Source of the DNA: Prosopocoilus inquinatus
Lineage: Eukaryota; Arthropoda; Insecta; Coleoptera; Lucanidae
Assembly: GCA_036172665.1 (NCBI GenBank)
Contig: CM069870.1
Coordinates: 40,568,001 to 40,632,000 of the forward strand
Direction: 5' to 3'
Length of the DNA stretch: 64,000 bases
The first letter of the stretch is position 1, and each line of letters starts with the position of its first letter. Under the pieces are notes generated by a model. The model searched no databases. It was not told the DNA's origin and was given only the letters and a program-made list of their open reading frames with translations. Shown here piece after piece: positions 46,791 to 58,333 of the stretch. Position numbers and translations under genes: made by a program.

Positions 46791-47652
46791 CGGACTTTCA
46801 AAATTAAAAAAAGAAAAAATACTTAGCAGACATTCAAAATCATAGTTTCGATCAGGCATGCAAACTTCTAGATGTCATGCTTTACTGATAATAAATACGA
46901 CACCAAATTCTCAAATAATTCCCAGTTTACGGCCAACAATGTCCCAAATTGTTTTGAAAGTTTCTGAGACCAAAATAAATGTACCATTTTATTTTTAAAT
47001 AGTACACATTTTAGTAGGCCACTGCCATATTTATTGGACTCAGATTTTAGATAGTTATTCTTGAAAAAAAAAAATTAAATCTTTCTGGCTACGAATCACA
47101 TTTTTAACAAAATATTTAGCTTGAAATTGTAGAGTTTCAAATCTTTAAAAGTATTTGAACTGGTCTTGCAACATTAATTTCAAATTCAAAAACAATGAAA
47201 ATACAAGCGAAAGTCAGCGTGCTATTGTTTACCTCTTGGTTCCTCACTTATTAGGTCATAAACGACGCTCGCTTCCTAGGATACCGAGGCCGGAAAAGTT
47301 ATTTAGAATCGCCAAATTATTCGTGCGACGAATAAATCTAACGAATAAATAAATTATTCGTCATTCACGGATAACGAGTAATTTTTTTATCTTAATTCGT
47401 TATTCGTCATTCGAATAAATTTTGCCCAACTCTGATTGGACTGCGATACCTGCAAAATAAAATCCTGTTTGTTGTCTTGTATTATCGAACACATAATCAA
47501 ACAGAAATATATTATTATTTGAGCATTTAGAGTAGAACAATTTTTATTATTCTTATTTATAAATAAATATTTCTTAATATGATATATTCATGTATCTAAT
47601 TCCGATTACAAAAGTGTAAAATCCAGTAAAGCTACAACTAAAAGTTTGCCTG
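46791..47652. other. no gene seen
   Basis: AT-rich interior of the surrounding DNA element. The end GCCCAACTCTG (47429-47439) looks like a hAT terminus without a visible left partner. The 5 bp before 47653 are GCCTG, the BEL target duplication. Confidence 0.4.
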
Positions 47653-47905
47653 TGTTACTTGAATCTCTTGTTCTGTATTGGTTTGTGCAATTATCAACAA
47701 ATTAAATGCGAGTCTGGGCCTGGTCTGGTAAAAGCGGCCGTTCAAAATTACGTGTGTCAAATTCTTAATTTTCTTTACTTGACTTGTCAAGACCTACTAA
47801 CCTTTTGAGTGTTGCTATTACCAGACTGGCGTGCTTTATTTAAATTCAAACAACATACAAATATATGCATTACATAATAACACTAAAGAATATGAATCTT
47901 TAACA
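47653..47905 (-). repeat. BEL/Pao 3' LTR
   Basis: 253 bp, nearly identical to the 5' copy outside the MITE. The polypurine tract (minus-strand GGCGGGGGGCA) directly precedes it at 47906-47916. Confidence 0.92.
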
Positions 47906-47919
47906 TGCCCCCCGCCTTG

Positions 47920-49774
47920 GAATACCCGAGTACTTCCAAAAACTTAATCTTCGGGGTCGGGAAGCGGACAAAGTTTAGCGTAGGTTCTTTTCGTTTCTCC
48001 AGTTTGTGTTCGAACCGTGACGACCCTGGACTTTCCGTCTTTTCCGGGATGCAACCTAATGACGCGGCCTAATTTCCAGCGGAGTGGAGGTGCGTTGTCA
48101 TCTTTTAATAGTACCATTGACCCGATCTTGAGTTCTGCTTGAGATTTTTTTTCACTTTACTCTTCGTTGCAACTCTGCGATGTATTCCTTTTGCCAACGG
48201 GCCCAAAAATGCTGTTGGCATTGCTGCATATGTTGAAAACGCGACAATCTGCCTGTCGGAATATCTTGCAAATTTGGGTCCGGAACGGAGGTTAAAGTTC
48301 TTCCAATCCGAAAGTGAGCAGGGGTCAAGGGGTTCAGGTCGTCAGGGTCGGATGACAGAGGAAAAAGAGGCCGTGAGTTTAAGATGGCTTCTATTTGCAG
48401 TATTACAGTATGCAGTTCCTCATACGTGAGATGCGTTTAACAAGACTCTCTTTAAATGAGCCTTACTGGCCTTAACACCAGCCTCCCACAACCCTCCAAA
48501 ATGAGGGGAATACGGTGGTATAAATTTCCATTCTATACTCTCCTGAGCACAGTGATCTGTAATATTTCTTTCATTTTCTCTTAAGAACCTGGCTAATTGT
48601 TTCAACTCAGTATTAGCGGAAAAAAATTAGAGCCATTGTCTGAATAAATCTGATATGGTTTTCCACGGCGTGCTACAAATCTTCTGAGAGCCATAATAAA
48701 GAAATCTTTGCTTAAGTCGGAAATTAGTTCTAAATGAACTGCTTTAGTGCTGAAGCAAATGAAAAGTCCAATGTAACACTTATTTAGCTTTGCGCCACTA
48801 CCTTTGCGATTCTTTATAAGCAAAGGACCTGCATAATCAACTCCCGTGACACTAAAAGGTTGGCTTGGCTGGACACGAGCTTCTGGTAATTGTCCCATAA
48901 TTGGTTGGACAAATCTTGGTCTGTTCTTAAAACAACTGAAACTTCTCGAACAATACTTTTGCAAAGATTTCTTCCTTCAATGGGCCAATATTCTTCTCTT
49001 GTTGATGCTAACAATTGCTGAGGACCGGCGTGTAATAAGACGAGTTAGTCGATGCTTTTCGCTCAGTAAAATAGGGTGTTTCTTTTCAAAGGAAAATTTG
49101 GAGTTTTCTAGTCGGCCACCAACTCTTAAAATCCCTTCTTTGTCTAGAAACGGGTTTAAATGCAACAACTTGCTAGTAATGTGAACTTGTTTGTGAATGT
49201 GAAGATTTTTAATTTCGTTGCTGAAACTTTCATGTTGTGCTAGTTTTATGAGTGTTTTTAATGATTTGTTTGTTTCATACACAGAAAGACATTCGGAATG
49301 AATTCGATTTGCTTTTTCTCTACAATTGTTTAAAAACCTCAAAATCCACGCAACCACTCTTTTAAGCCGAGTCAAACTTGAAAAATTCTTGAATGGAAAT
49401 TTTTCTTCATTTTGAATTGTGAGCGAATAAATAATATTTTTCACTTCGGGTAAACTATTGTAGACGTTCATATCTTTTGGTAAATGTGACGGCCAATGAT
49501 GTTCTTCCTCACTTAACCAATAAGGTCCATGCCACCAGGAAGTGCACTCTTTAATTTCATTTGGCATCAAACCTCTGGACAATATATCAGCTGGGTTATC
49601 TTTGCTTGATACATGTCGCCAGTTATCGCAAGAAGATAATTCTTGAATTTCCGTCACTTTATTACTAACGAAAGTTTTGAGCTTATTTGGTGGTAATTTT
49701 AACCAACCCAGTACAATGGTCGAATCGCACCAAAACGTACGCTCACTTGCTTCTATACGCAAAGAGCTGGACAC
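47920..49774 (-). pseudogene. BEL/Pao RNase H end, integrase and DUF5641
   Basis: Frame 49774-48977 has the RNase H continuation (FWCDSTIVLGWL, SKDNPADILSRG) and the HHCC zinc region. Frame 48964-48602 holds the integrase core (TGVDYAGPL, KAVHLELISDLS, QIYSDNGSNF). Frame 48605-48420 carries FIPPYSPHFGGLWEAGVKA with the Glu. Below 48240 the DUF5641 domain, special to BEL/Pao integrases, is readable in broken frames (LKDDNAPPLRWKLGRVIRLH, HPGKDGKSRVV). Frameshifts at about 48970, 48600 and 48420 inactivate it. Confidence 0.87.
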
Positions 49775-50105
49775 TTTATGCGCGAGTCTTGCTGCAATTA
49801 ATGCGCCTATACTCTGTTCACGTTAAGAATATAGTAGTTAGCGCTCGCGTCGGCGTACGTCTTACATAGGAGCAATAAGGAAAGAGCGGTAAATTCAAAA
49901 TTTTTATATTTAGAAAAACAGCAAACTAAAGGAGAATTTAATTTGTTGCATGAATACAAAAACCAAGCGATTAATTTAATTTACAATTAAATTAATCTTA
50001 GTAGTAATTTTAATTTGTTGTGCATAAATTCACCACAGAGTCTGAATTTTGTTGCAAGTTTTATTCTTTTAGAGATAATTTAAAATTAAAAGCCCATGTT
50101 ATTTA

Positions 50106-50400
50106 ATAATAATAATGCCTTTATTTGCCTTATTGGTCAACATGTAAACACATAGAAAAATAAAACGTACTTGAGGTTCAGAAAAGCAATAAAAAAATTG
50201 CTATCTATTTCAAAACCTAACCTTAACCTAATATATCTATTTTTTCTATGTATTCTAACACTGATTCTACTCCAAGCTCTCCTCTAATATCTGCACTTTT
50301 TATTCTATCATTCAATGTAACTTCTATGGCTGTACGGAAGTATTCCATTTGTGTACTTCTATTTTTCTTTTCAGGCTCGTTTGTATCCATGATTCACAGC
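50106..50400 (-). repeat. LINE 3' end fragment
   Basis: On the minus strand a short frame, NDRIKSADIRGELGVESVLEYIEK in two pieces, matches the C-terminal wording of many insect non-LTR polyproteins. It ends in an (ATT)n tail at 50106-50116. It is 5'-truncated and lies in the 3' non-coding part of the mariner-type element. Confidence 0.6.
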
Positions 50401-50757
50401 CGGAAGTTAATATGGATCTGAACATTGTTTTAATCTGACCCTAAAACTAAATCAAAGTAAACTTGATAAAATTGATCACTGTCAGTTAATTGATAGCTAT
50501 AAAAACATGTTACACGAGACACAAAAATCAAAATGACAAAATACACAGAATAATTTAATAATTGCTGGCACAGCAAGAACAATCATGTCGTTGTAACAAA
50601 CAATGTGAATTTATAAATCGAAAACAACCTGCTCTGATAAGTAGGGAAATTTGACTTAATCACTTATTCACTGGGATGACAGATATTAATAACAAAAGTG
50701 TAGATAATGTGAATTCAGAATTTCTCACAAGATTAATTATTATTTACTTTCGTTAAT

Positions 50758-52195
50758 TTATTCACTTGTAAAATCTAAATCTGAGTCAGGTGGCGATTCT
50801 GATGATGAGCCAGTATTTGCTGTTATAATTAATTCCTCCACCATATCTTCCACAATATTATCAAGTTGGTACGTTTTGTTTTCTTCTGCAATAGCAGGTT
50901 TAACGCAATTTTCCCAATGTTCAGCATTTACAAGATCTAATCCCTCGAGCAGCAATGTTTTGACCTCGGGCAACTTGAATGTTTTATTATTAGCAGCTAC
51001 ATGATGTTTTACTTGAGCCCAAACAAGTTCTATTGGATTTAAATTGCAATGATAAGGGGGCAATCTTAATATTGTACGGCCAGTTTCTGTTACCATTTCA
51101 TCTATAACGTAACTCACTGGATTATCACTTACATATTTTTTTGTTATATCAAGAAGTTGAACTTTTAATAAAGTGTTACAATTCCTTTCAATGTAAGCCA
51201 TTCAATTATTGCGCCTTTCTTCCATGAAGAATTAGGAATTTTATCCGTCTTGACTGAGTGATAAGGCGCATTGTCCATTACAATTACACATCCAGGTTCA
51301 AGATTTGGTAATATATTTTTCATCCACTCCGTAAAAACTTAACTGTTCATATCTTCATGATAGTCACCAGTTTTTTTTGATTCAAACAGTAGCAATCCGT
51401 TATCAACAAAACCAGTTTCACTACCAATGTGAAGCACAATCAGACGTTTTCCTTTTCCAGAAGGATTTTGTAAACCAAGTGACAATCCATCTACAAATGC
51501 TTGTCGAGCAGTAGTCACTGTTGTATCTTTCCACACTTTTGGCTTTGTGTGACCGGCATTCACCCACGTCTCATCCAAGAAATATATTTTCTTTCCCATT
51601 GTACGAAATTTTCTAATGGAGTTTAAATAATTACGTCTCCACAAGACAATATCTTGACGTTCGATTAAAATACAATTTCTGCTTCGTTTCTCCCATTTAA
51701 ATCCCAATTTTCTCAAAATTTTCCACAATGTTGTACGATGAATTACAGGTAAAGTATCATCTGTTTGTAGAACCTATAATTTTTTTTACTTAGTTTCAAA
51801 ATAACAGTAATAAATGTAAATGTATTTACCGTTAAAATTTTTGAGCAAGTAGGTAATTCATTCTTAAGATAAAAAGAATGCACATGTCTTCTAATAGATT
51901 TTTCATGAGCTTCATCGAGTTTATTGAAAATTGTATCACGGTTTCGCTTCTTGCTAGGAGATCGTAGAATTCCCGTGCTTTCCTTTTCTTTTACGATAGC
52001 CCACATTGTTGCCTCTCCAATGCCAACCATCTTTGAAGCCAATTTTATTGAAGCTGACTTGGAATTATCATGGTGGTATTGAACAAAAGCATTATATGCC
52101 ATAACTCTTTGGTCACTTCGAATATGCTTCCCTTGAGGGTTTCTCGAGGAGCCAGCTTCCTCTCGTACGTCCATATTAGCACTGTAATATATCAT
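50758..52195 (-). pseudogene. mariner-type DDE transposase
   Basis: Frame 52195-51743 is a helix-turn-helix N-terminus (IKLASKMVGIGEATMWAIVKE). Frame 51728-51339 holds YFLDETWVNAGHT with the first Asp, and VIVMDNAPYHS (about 51280) the second. Frame 51201-50758 has CNLNPIELVWAQVK with the third acid, then a very acidic C-terminus. An intron-like or frameshifted gap occurs at 51743-51840 (TTTACCTGT-type splice signals are possible). It resembles DDE_3 proteins of the IS630-Tc1-mariner group. It cuts at TA sites. Confidence 0.82.
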
Positions 52196-52370
52196 AATAA
52201 ATTCTCATGAAAATAAACATTATTAATAAAATATTTACCTGTTAATTGCAATTACAGCCGTAGAGCTCTAAAAAGAACAATTTTTTAAACGATTTTAAAT
52301 AACAATAAGCACACAAACCAAACACCAACACCAAACCAAAATGACATAAATACAACTGACGTTCACAATT

Positions 52371-54080
52371 CTAGCGCCGGAATGTCAACTTTAACCATTG
52401 TAAACTTGCCTCGAATTTCAACCAATCACAAGCCGGAAAATATTGCCCTATCCTTTCCAACGCTATATTCTTAACGTGAACAGAGTATAGAAGTTCTAAA
52501 CGAGGTAATGTAATAACTTTTAAAGGAGCAACTTTAGTTTTTTCGCATAACAAGTTTACATAAATCTTGCCGTCTTGGCCCACAGATTTTACAAAAACGC
52601 AACCGCCGTAAGCTTTTTCAGATGCGTCAGAAAATACGTGTATTTCAACTTGTTTAGGTTTTTCGCAAATTATGTGACGTTTTATTTGAAGTTCGTTTAA
52701 AGTACGAAGCTTACTCTGGAAATCGTTCTAAAAAGAATGAATATGTAACGGCAATCCTTCATCCCAAGATAACTTTTCCAACCAAAGTTGTTGCAATAGA
52801 ATTTTCGCCTTTACAATGCAAGGACTAAGCAAACCCAGAGGGTCAAATATTTGCGAAATGGAAGATAATATGGTGCGTTTTGTGATTTTTTTTGTTTTGA
52901 GGAACTTCACCAATCTTATAAGTTAATATGTCTGCTACTGGAGACCAAGTTAAACCTAAGGTTTTAGCATTTTCATTAGCTCCAAAGTGCAGTATTTTCG
53001 TTAGACAATCATTTTCGGTGACATACTTGAGTACTTCTGGCTCGTTGGAGTAAAATTTTCTAAGTTCAAATCGTCCTTGTTTCAAAATGTCCGAAACAGT
53101 GCGTGCTATTGAAGCTGCTTCCTCTACTGAATCAGTTCCTGTCAGCAGATCATCCATATAAAAATCAGATTTTATTATTTCAGAGCAATGTGGATGGTTT
53201 GTGCTATTTTCTTCTGCTAACTGAACTAAACAACGAACCGCAAGAAATGAAGCAGCTGTAGTTCCGTAAGTGACGGTATTTAATTCGAATACTTCTATCG
53301 GTTTCTCTGAATTCTCACGCCATAATATTCTTTGCAGGCAACGTTGTTCAGGTACGACTAGTATTTGTCGGTACATCTTTTCAACATCTCCTGACACTAC
53401 ATATCGATATTGACGAAATCGTAATAGTATGGTTAAAAGATCGATTTGCACAGTAGGACCTGTCATTTGAATGTTGTTTAAAGAAGTACCACTGGTAGTG
53501 GGAGCTGAGGCATCGAACACCACTCGCAGTTTCGTTGTGAGACTTTCTTCACGGATGACACCGTGATGAGGCATGTAATAACAAATTTTTCTTCATCGAC
53601 AATTTTTACCTTGGTCATATGACCCAAATTTTGATATTCGGTTATAAAATCTGTGTAACGCCGTTTAAATTCAGGTTTAGTTTCGAGCTTTCTCTCTAAG
53701 GCAAGAAATCTGCGACGTGCGTGTTCGTACGAGTCACCCATGTTTTGAACAGAGTTCTTCATTGGAAGTGCCAGAATAAATCTACCATCTCCGGCTCTTT
53801 TAACATTTTCTTTGAAATGTTTTTCACACAGAATTTCCTCTTGGGTCCAGGACTTACCTTTGGCTGAGAAATTATTTTCGACTTCCCAAAATCGTGACAA
53901 TTGGATTTGTACATCTACGTCTTTACTAAAATTGCACACAGTAGTCGAGTTTCGTACACTAATTGTAGGTCCGGAGACAACCCAACCAAATCGTGTTTTT
54001 TGTAAAATAGGTTTATTGACACCTAAGGACAATTGACCTATGCTAAGGACACTCCAAAATAAGTTTGCACCAATTAACAT
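52371..54080 (-). pseudogene. BEL/Pao protease/RT and RNase H start
   Basis: Frames 54080-53478, 53574-52843, 52913-52728 and 52583-52371 contain LIGANLFWSVLSIGQ and RFGWVVSGPT (protease C-terminal region). Next are TKLRVVFDASAPTTSGTSLN (RT start), SGDVEKMYRQILV (first Asp), FYMDDLLTG (YMDD, about 53120) and IFDPLGLLSPCIVKAKILLQ. VITLPRLELL at the RNase H start is where the DNA transposon interrupts. Frameshifts near 53570, 52880 and 52728. Confidence 0.88.
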
Positions 54081-54196
54081 TTCAACCTTGTTAGGTTTAA
54101 AAAATAAGGGATCTGCCAGTTTTATATTTTTTGGTATTTTGAATTCAGATACATCTATAGAAATACTTGGCAGATTTCCGGCTATTTGTGGGATAA

Positions 54197-55010
54197 CTAA
54201 ATAACAGTACTTGCTTTTATTTCTTGCGGTTGAGGTTTTTCATTGTGAAGTAGTGTATGATGTTTGGCCCTATATTTTTTACACATACCCCTGCGACATA
54301 CCTTACTGATGTGTCCAGGTCTTAAACAATTCAAACAAAGTTTGAGATTTAAAATCTTCTCGACCTTAGATTCAGTTTGTAAATTCAAGAAGATCGGACA
54401 ATTTTGTATGTAATGATCTTTGCTGCAAACCTTGCATTTAACATCAACTTGTTTACCATCGGTGGCAAGAAAACCTTTAACATTAGTCCTTTTTTCTTTT
54501 TTCTCTAGTTAATTTATTTGCAAAGTTTCCAACAAATCGGCTCTAGATTTTAAAAACAGTTTTAGATCATCAAACGATGGTATGCTTTTATCGGTCTTGA
54601 AATTTTCCCACTCTTTTAAAGTTGTAACATCTAATTTTGAAGTTACCATATAAATTATTAACGTATCCCATTTCTCGGTAGGTTGATCTAACTGTTGTAA
54701 AGCGCGCAAGTTTTTTCAAATGGAATCGATAATCCTCCTCAAACTTTCTGCAGTTTCTTTAAATAACGGCTCTACGTTAAACAAGGCCTTAACGTGATTT
54801 TGAACGAGTAACCGGTCATTATTGTACCTATCCACAAGTGTATTCCATGCTACATTGTAATTTTTCGACGAGAACTCCAACGATTTAATTACTTCAGCTG
54901 CCCCTCCTTCTAGTGACGCACGCAGGTAACTCATTTACGTATTTAGCAAAAAATGTAAGCTTCGTTTTAATAGTAGCTCTTTTCCTGACAGGTTCTTGTG
55001 CATTAGCCAT
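54197..55010 (-). pseudogene. BEL/Pao Gag
   Basis: Starts at an ATG at 55010-55008 (MANAQEPVRK). Frames 54934-54716 and 54709-54509 form the DUF1759-like capsid region (AWNTLVDRYNNDRLLVQNHV). Frame 54388-54197 has a CCHC knuckle CLNCLRPGHISKVC and a second Cys/His cluster. Frameshifts separate the pieces. The start codon is inferred from position after the primer site. Confidence 0.75.
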
Positions 55011-55149
55011 TTAATACTTTCTTAAGGAAAACGAAAAGGATTCACTCACTTTTTTCGATGACTTGTGTTTGCTTTCCAATTGGTGACGTCACGTCGGGGT
55101 GGAACAGGATAACTTGAAATATACTAACCACGCTCTGATACCAAAATTA

Positions 55150-55536
55150 TGTTACTTGAATCTCTTGTTCTGTATTGGTTTGTGCAATTATCAACAAATT
55201 AAATGCAAGTCTGGGCCTGGTCTGTTAAAAGCGGCCGCTCAAAATTACGTGTGTCAAATTCTTAATTTTCTTTTCTTGACTTGTCAAGACCTACTAACCT
55301 TTTGAGTGTTGCTATTACCAGACTGGCGTGCTTTATTTAAATTCAAACAACATACAAATATATGCATTACATAATAGGCGTTTACGGAAATTCCAATCCG
55401 ATTAATCCGATCATTATTTTACTCACTCTTCCACGCACGACATCTATGCGGTCTCTCTCACTCTTTTCTACTCGGGTTAATCGGATTGGACTTTCCGTAA
55501 ACGCCCAATAACACTAAAGAATATGAATCTTTAACA
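55150..55536 (-). repeat. BEL/Pao 5' LTR (contains a MITE)
   Basis: 387 bp, equal to the 3' LTR plus a 131-bp MITE with its 3-bp duplication. Only a few substitutions otherwise, so the insertion is fairly young. Confidence 0.92.
55376..55506. repeat. M3-type MITE in the BEL 5' LTR
   Basis: Ends AGGCGTTTACGG and CCGTAAACGCCC are inverted; AAT is duplicated at 55373-55375 and 55507-55509. It is absent from the 3' LTR at the matching site, so the exact boundaries are certain. Interior words CTCTCTCACTC and ATTAATCCG are shared with the MITE at 23011. Confidence 0.92.
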
Positions 55537-55619
55537 GCCTGCTTGATCTAAACTGTGGAATTGATAAATGTTTGTGAATTTAATTTTCTTTTTAATTCTG
55601 AAAACCTATGCTTTTTAAA

Positions 55620-55785
55620 AACGTTCTAAAGATAGTCTTAGTTAATGCATAACATAAAGTTACTTATTATGACGTTTAATTCTTTATGATAGATTTGAGA
55701 GGAAAGCAGAAATTTACGATTAAAAAAAATGTATTGAAATACCTATAGTGCGTAATCAAATTGGACACACGGTATAGAATTTTTA
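55620..55785. repeat. right terminal repeat of the DNA element surrounding BEL
   Basis: Inverted partner of 46624-46790, with the outer end ATCAAATTGGACACACGGTA. Confidence 0.65.
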
Positions 55786-55849
55786 CGATAGCTGTGCCTA
55801 CACGTAATTAATGATGTTTGTACAGGGTGGATTAATTTCGATGTCTCTT

Positions 55850-56780
55850 ATGGGCATCTCCGTAACTATATGAGATAGAAAAAAACTAGTGGCCAAGTCT
55901 CGATCTCTTTTTTGGAGATTAAGTCAATAGTGTAAACAAAAATTGGCTATCTTCTTTTGTTTTCAAGTTATAGGCAAAAATTGCTATTTTTGACTTTTCG
56001 TTTCTCGGTCATATCTCGGTTATTTCTAGAGATATTAAAAAACTGCTTAAACATTATTAGGACATTTTTTGGAATACAATTCAGTGGTGTAGTTGATTTT
56101 TTAATATTTCCTTAAATTTTTGAGATACAACATAAAGTTATGTTTTTTTTTAATGGAAATCATAGTAGGCAATGCCCTCATTAAATAGAGATTTTTTTTT
56201 CTGTTTTCAAAAATATGTACTTTATTGGGTTTATTTTTTTATAATTATTAGGAAAAACTGTCATTTTTATTATTATCACTGTGAAATCGCAAGAACACTC
56301 TAAGTTTCGCTACCGTTTTATAGTTTCGTCAGGAGTTGTCCGGATAAACATAAAGGTAATAATAACTAAATTAGAACTAAATTAAGGTTTCTTTTTTTTG
56401 TTTCTGTTGAGTTATATTTTATTAAAAACACGAAAAACAAAAACAAACACAGAAATAGTAAAATATAAACAAAATCGGACATGTATCAAACTAGATTTGC
56501 CTGCATTCATATTTAATAAAAACAAAAAAGCTTTTGCCAGATCGGTAGCAATGGGTGCTACATTTCTCAAACGGATTTTTGTAAAATAAAGTGTATATGA
56601 TATTCTTTACGCGGGCAAAACTGACTAAAGGTTTGTGAGTTCGTTAATATTTATTAAAAACAAAAAAATGTCTGCACTGTATTGAAGCCAGCCTACTGAG
56701 ACTGGGGTACAAAAGGATAATAACAAAAATGACAGTTTTCTTCTATTAATTATAAAAAATAAACCCAACAAAGTATATAT
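55850..56780. mobile_element. long inverted-repeat element hosting G3 (left part)
   Basis: The arm at about 55960-56275 reappears inverted at 56735-56780 and 63755-64000. The word AATGAGGGCATTGCCTACTA at 63784 on plus is the inverse of TAGTAGGCAATGCCCTCATT at 56165. G3 is inserted in the right arm. The core (56276-56730) has no gene but includes a minus-strand CTGACGA...GAAA motif (56305-56333). The right end is outside the window. Confidence 0.78.
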
Positions 56781-57129
56781 TGTGGCGCGCCACCCGGCTT
56801 AGCTCAAGGCGTCAAGAAGTCGGTTCGTTATGCGTCATTGGCTGCCACGCCACCGGGGTCTACATCGAACAGCCTAGACTTTTCCGGCGATGGAACAAAC
56901 TCGAATCTTCCAGCGTAGAGAATTCCAGACGGCAGCAAATGATATAAAATCGCCCGGAGTTGACTCACCAGGAGTCGAATTCTAACAGCGATCGTCGAAG
57001 TTAGACTTTTAGTGTGTAAATAAATTGTTACAAATAAATTAGTTTTTAAGCTTTATTAAATTACGGTTAAGTTTTTATCGAGTGTTTTATTCGTTTAAAT
57101 AAATAAATTTAAACCCTAGAAACGTAACA
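56781..57129 (+). repeat. G3 5' LTR
   Basis: 349 bp, TGTGGCG...GTAACA, with a TATAAAA box at 56943-56949. The family member at 6989-7332 is a solo LTR. Confidence 0.96.
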
Positions 57130-57565
57130 GTGGTGTCGGTGTGCGGGTTTGTGCAAATAAATAAACAATTTAAAGTAAATTAAATTTAATCAGCCGCTCG
57201 CACCTTGATATGCCCTCTTGAGACTCGTCTCGCCGCTTCAAATTCCAAGTCATAAGCCAATGCGTTCTTGGACGTCTTCGGATGGGTCATTCTCAATGCC
57301 TGCTGGTTGTCTGGGTCACGGATTCCATCTATGAAGGTCTGCACCGTCAAACATTTGAGGAATTCAACAGGAGCTGTGAGAAATGCCAACTGGGCCAGCC
57401 GCGCTACGTCCGCTTCGAATTCCTGAAGACTTTCTCCGGATTTCTGACAGCGATTCCTCAACTGCGCATGGTATACCTCGGTCAGATGGGCCTGTGCGTA
57501 AGTGGTGTCGGTGTGCGGGTTTGTGCAAATAAATAAACAATTTAAAGTAAATGAAATTTAATCAG
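57130..57565. repeat. G3 leader with duplicated leader and antisense gag segment
   Basis: Leader block 57130-57193 (GTGGTGTCGGTGTGCGGG start) is repeated at 57502-57565. Between them, 57194-57501 is the reverse complement of gag sequence about 58644-58946. The antisense copy lacks the 8-base deletion found in the sense gag, so it came from another, more intact copy. Template switching during reverse transcription is the simplest source. The primer site should start at 57131 (TGGTGTCGG); the tRNA is not assigned. Confidence 0.88.
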
Positions 57566-57598
57566 ATTATTAAATAAGTACAGTATCGGAAAAAAGCA

Positions 57599-58330
57599 AT
57601 GGCTACGAGAAAAGTGTGGTTGAAAGACTTAAAAGTGGCCGAATTAAAAACCGAATTGGAAGAACGAGAGTTAGAAACCGGTGGTTTGAAAGGCGCACTT
57701 CAACAGCGTCTCCGATGCGATTTGTTGGCAGCTGGTGAAGATCCAGAGACGTTCCTTTTCGAAATTTCGTGTGGTCCCGCCGATTTTAATAAAATCTTGA
57801 AGGATGAATTTCGAGAACAATCCAGAAATTTGGACGAGAAGTTTCAAAAACAGTCTGGAAATTTAGAGAAAAAACTTCTAGAACAATCTGGAAATTTCAA
57901 GGACGAACTTCGAGAAGAATTTGGAAATTTCAAGGACGAACTTCGAGAACAATCCAGAAATCTAGAGGAGAAGCTTCTAGAACAATCTGGAAATTTCAAG
58001 GACGAACTTCGAGAACAATCCAAAAATTTGGACGAGAAGTTTCAAGAACAGTCTGGAAATTTAGAGAAGCTTCGAGAACAATCCAGAAATTTAGAGGAGA
58101 AACTTCTAGAACAATCTGGAAATTTCCAGGACGAGCTTCGAGAACAATCTAGAAATTTAGAGGAGAAGCTTCTAGAACAATCCGGAAATTTGAAGGATGA
58201 ATTTCTAGAACAGACGAAAGGACTCGAAGATAAACTGGTGGTAAAAATATCGGAAGAAACAAGGAACCTGCAAGAAAATGTGGAGGAAATAATATTCCAG
58301 CAGGATAACAAAATCAAAAATCTGGAATAA
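57599..58330 (+). CDS. G3 Gag N-terminus: SAP domain and coiled-coil repeats
   Basis: The ATG at 57599 opens a 243-residue frame. Residues about 9-38 (LKVAELKTELEEREL, TGGLKGALQQRL) match the SAP motif, a helix-extended-helix DNA/RNA-binding module of chromatin proteins. From residue about 67 to 225 an 11-22 residue unit of EQSGNLEEKLL / REQSRNLEEK / NFKDEL type repeats, forming a long coiled coil. The TAA at 58328-58330 is followed two codons later, in the same frame, by the capsid part, so the two were probably one protein or are linked by readthrough. SAP is unusual in gypsy Gag. Confidence 0.85.
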   Translation: MATRKVWLKDLKVAELKTELEERELETGGLKGALQQRLRCDLLAAGEDPETFLFEISCGPADFNKILKDEFREQSRNLDEKFQKQSGNLEKKLLEQSGNFKDELREEFGNFKDELREQSRNLEEKLLEQSGNFKDELREQSKNLDEKFQEQSGNLEKLREQSRNLEEKLLEQSGNFQDELREQSRNLEEKLLEQSGNLKDEFLEQTKGLEDKLVVKISEETRNLQENVEEIIFQQDNKIKNLE

Positions 58331-58333
58331 ATC

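Larger units (their letters stand above)
49810..52487 (-). mobile_element. Tc1/mariner-superfamily DNA transposon in BEL RNase H
   Basis: Terminal inverted repeats of about 25 bp begin TACTCTGTTCACG on the left and end CGTGAACAGAGTA on the right. TA flanks both sides (49808-49809 and 52488-52489). Excising it with one TA restores the BEL frame across the break. It encodes a DDE transposase on the minus strand and contains a LINE tail at 50106-50400. Length 2678 bp. Confidence 0.9.
47653..55536 (-). mobile_element. BEL/Pao LTR retrotransposon
   Basis: LTRs at 47653-47905 and 55150-55536 start TGTTA and end TAACA in both readings. A 5-bp target duplication GCCTG flanks them (47648-47652 and 55537-55541). 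Minus-strand gag, protease/RT, RNase H, integrase and a DUF5641 tail occur in BEL order. After the 5' LTR the minus strand reads TGGTATCAGAGC, an initiator-Met-like primer site. Without the mariner-type insertion and the LTR MITE it is about 5.1 kb. The coding frames are broken. Confidence 0.93.

Noticed and set aside
47310..47440. hAT element ending GCCCAACTCTG
   Set aside because: No matching left terminus or 8-bp duplication found.
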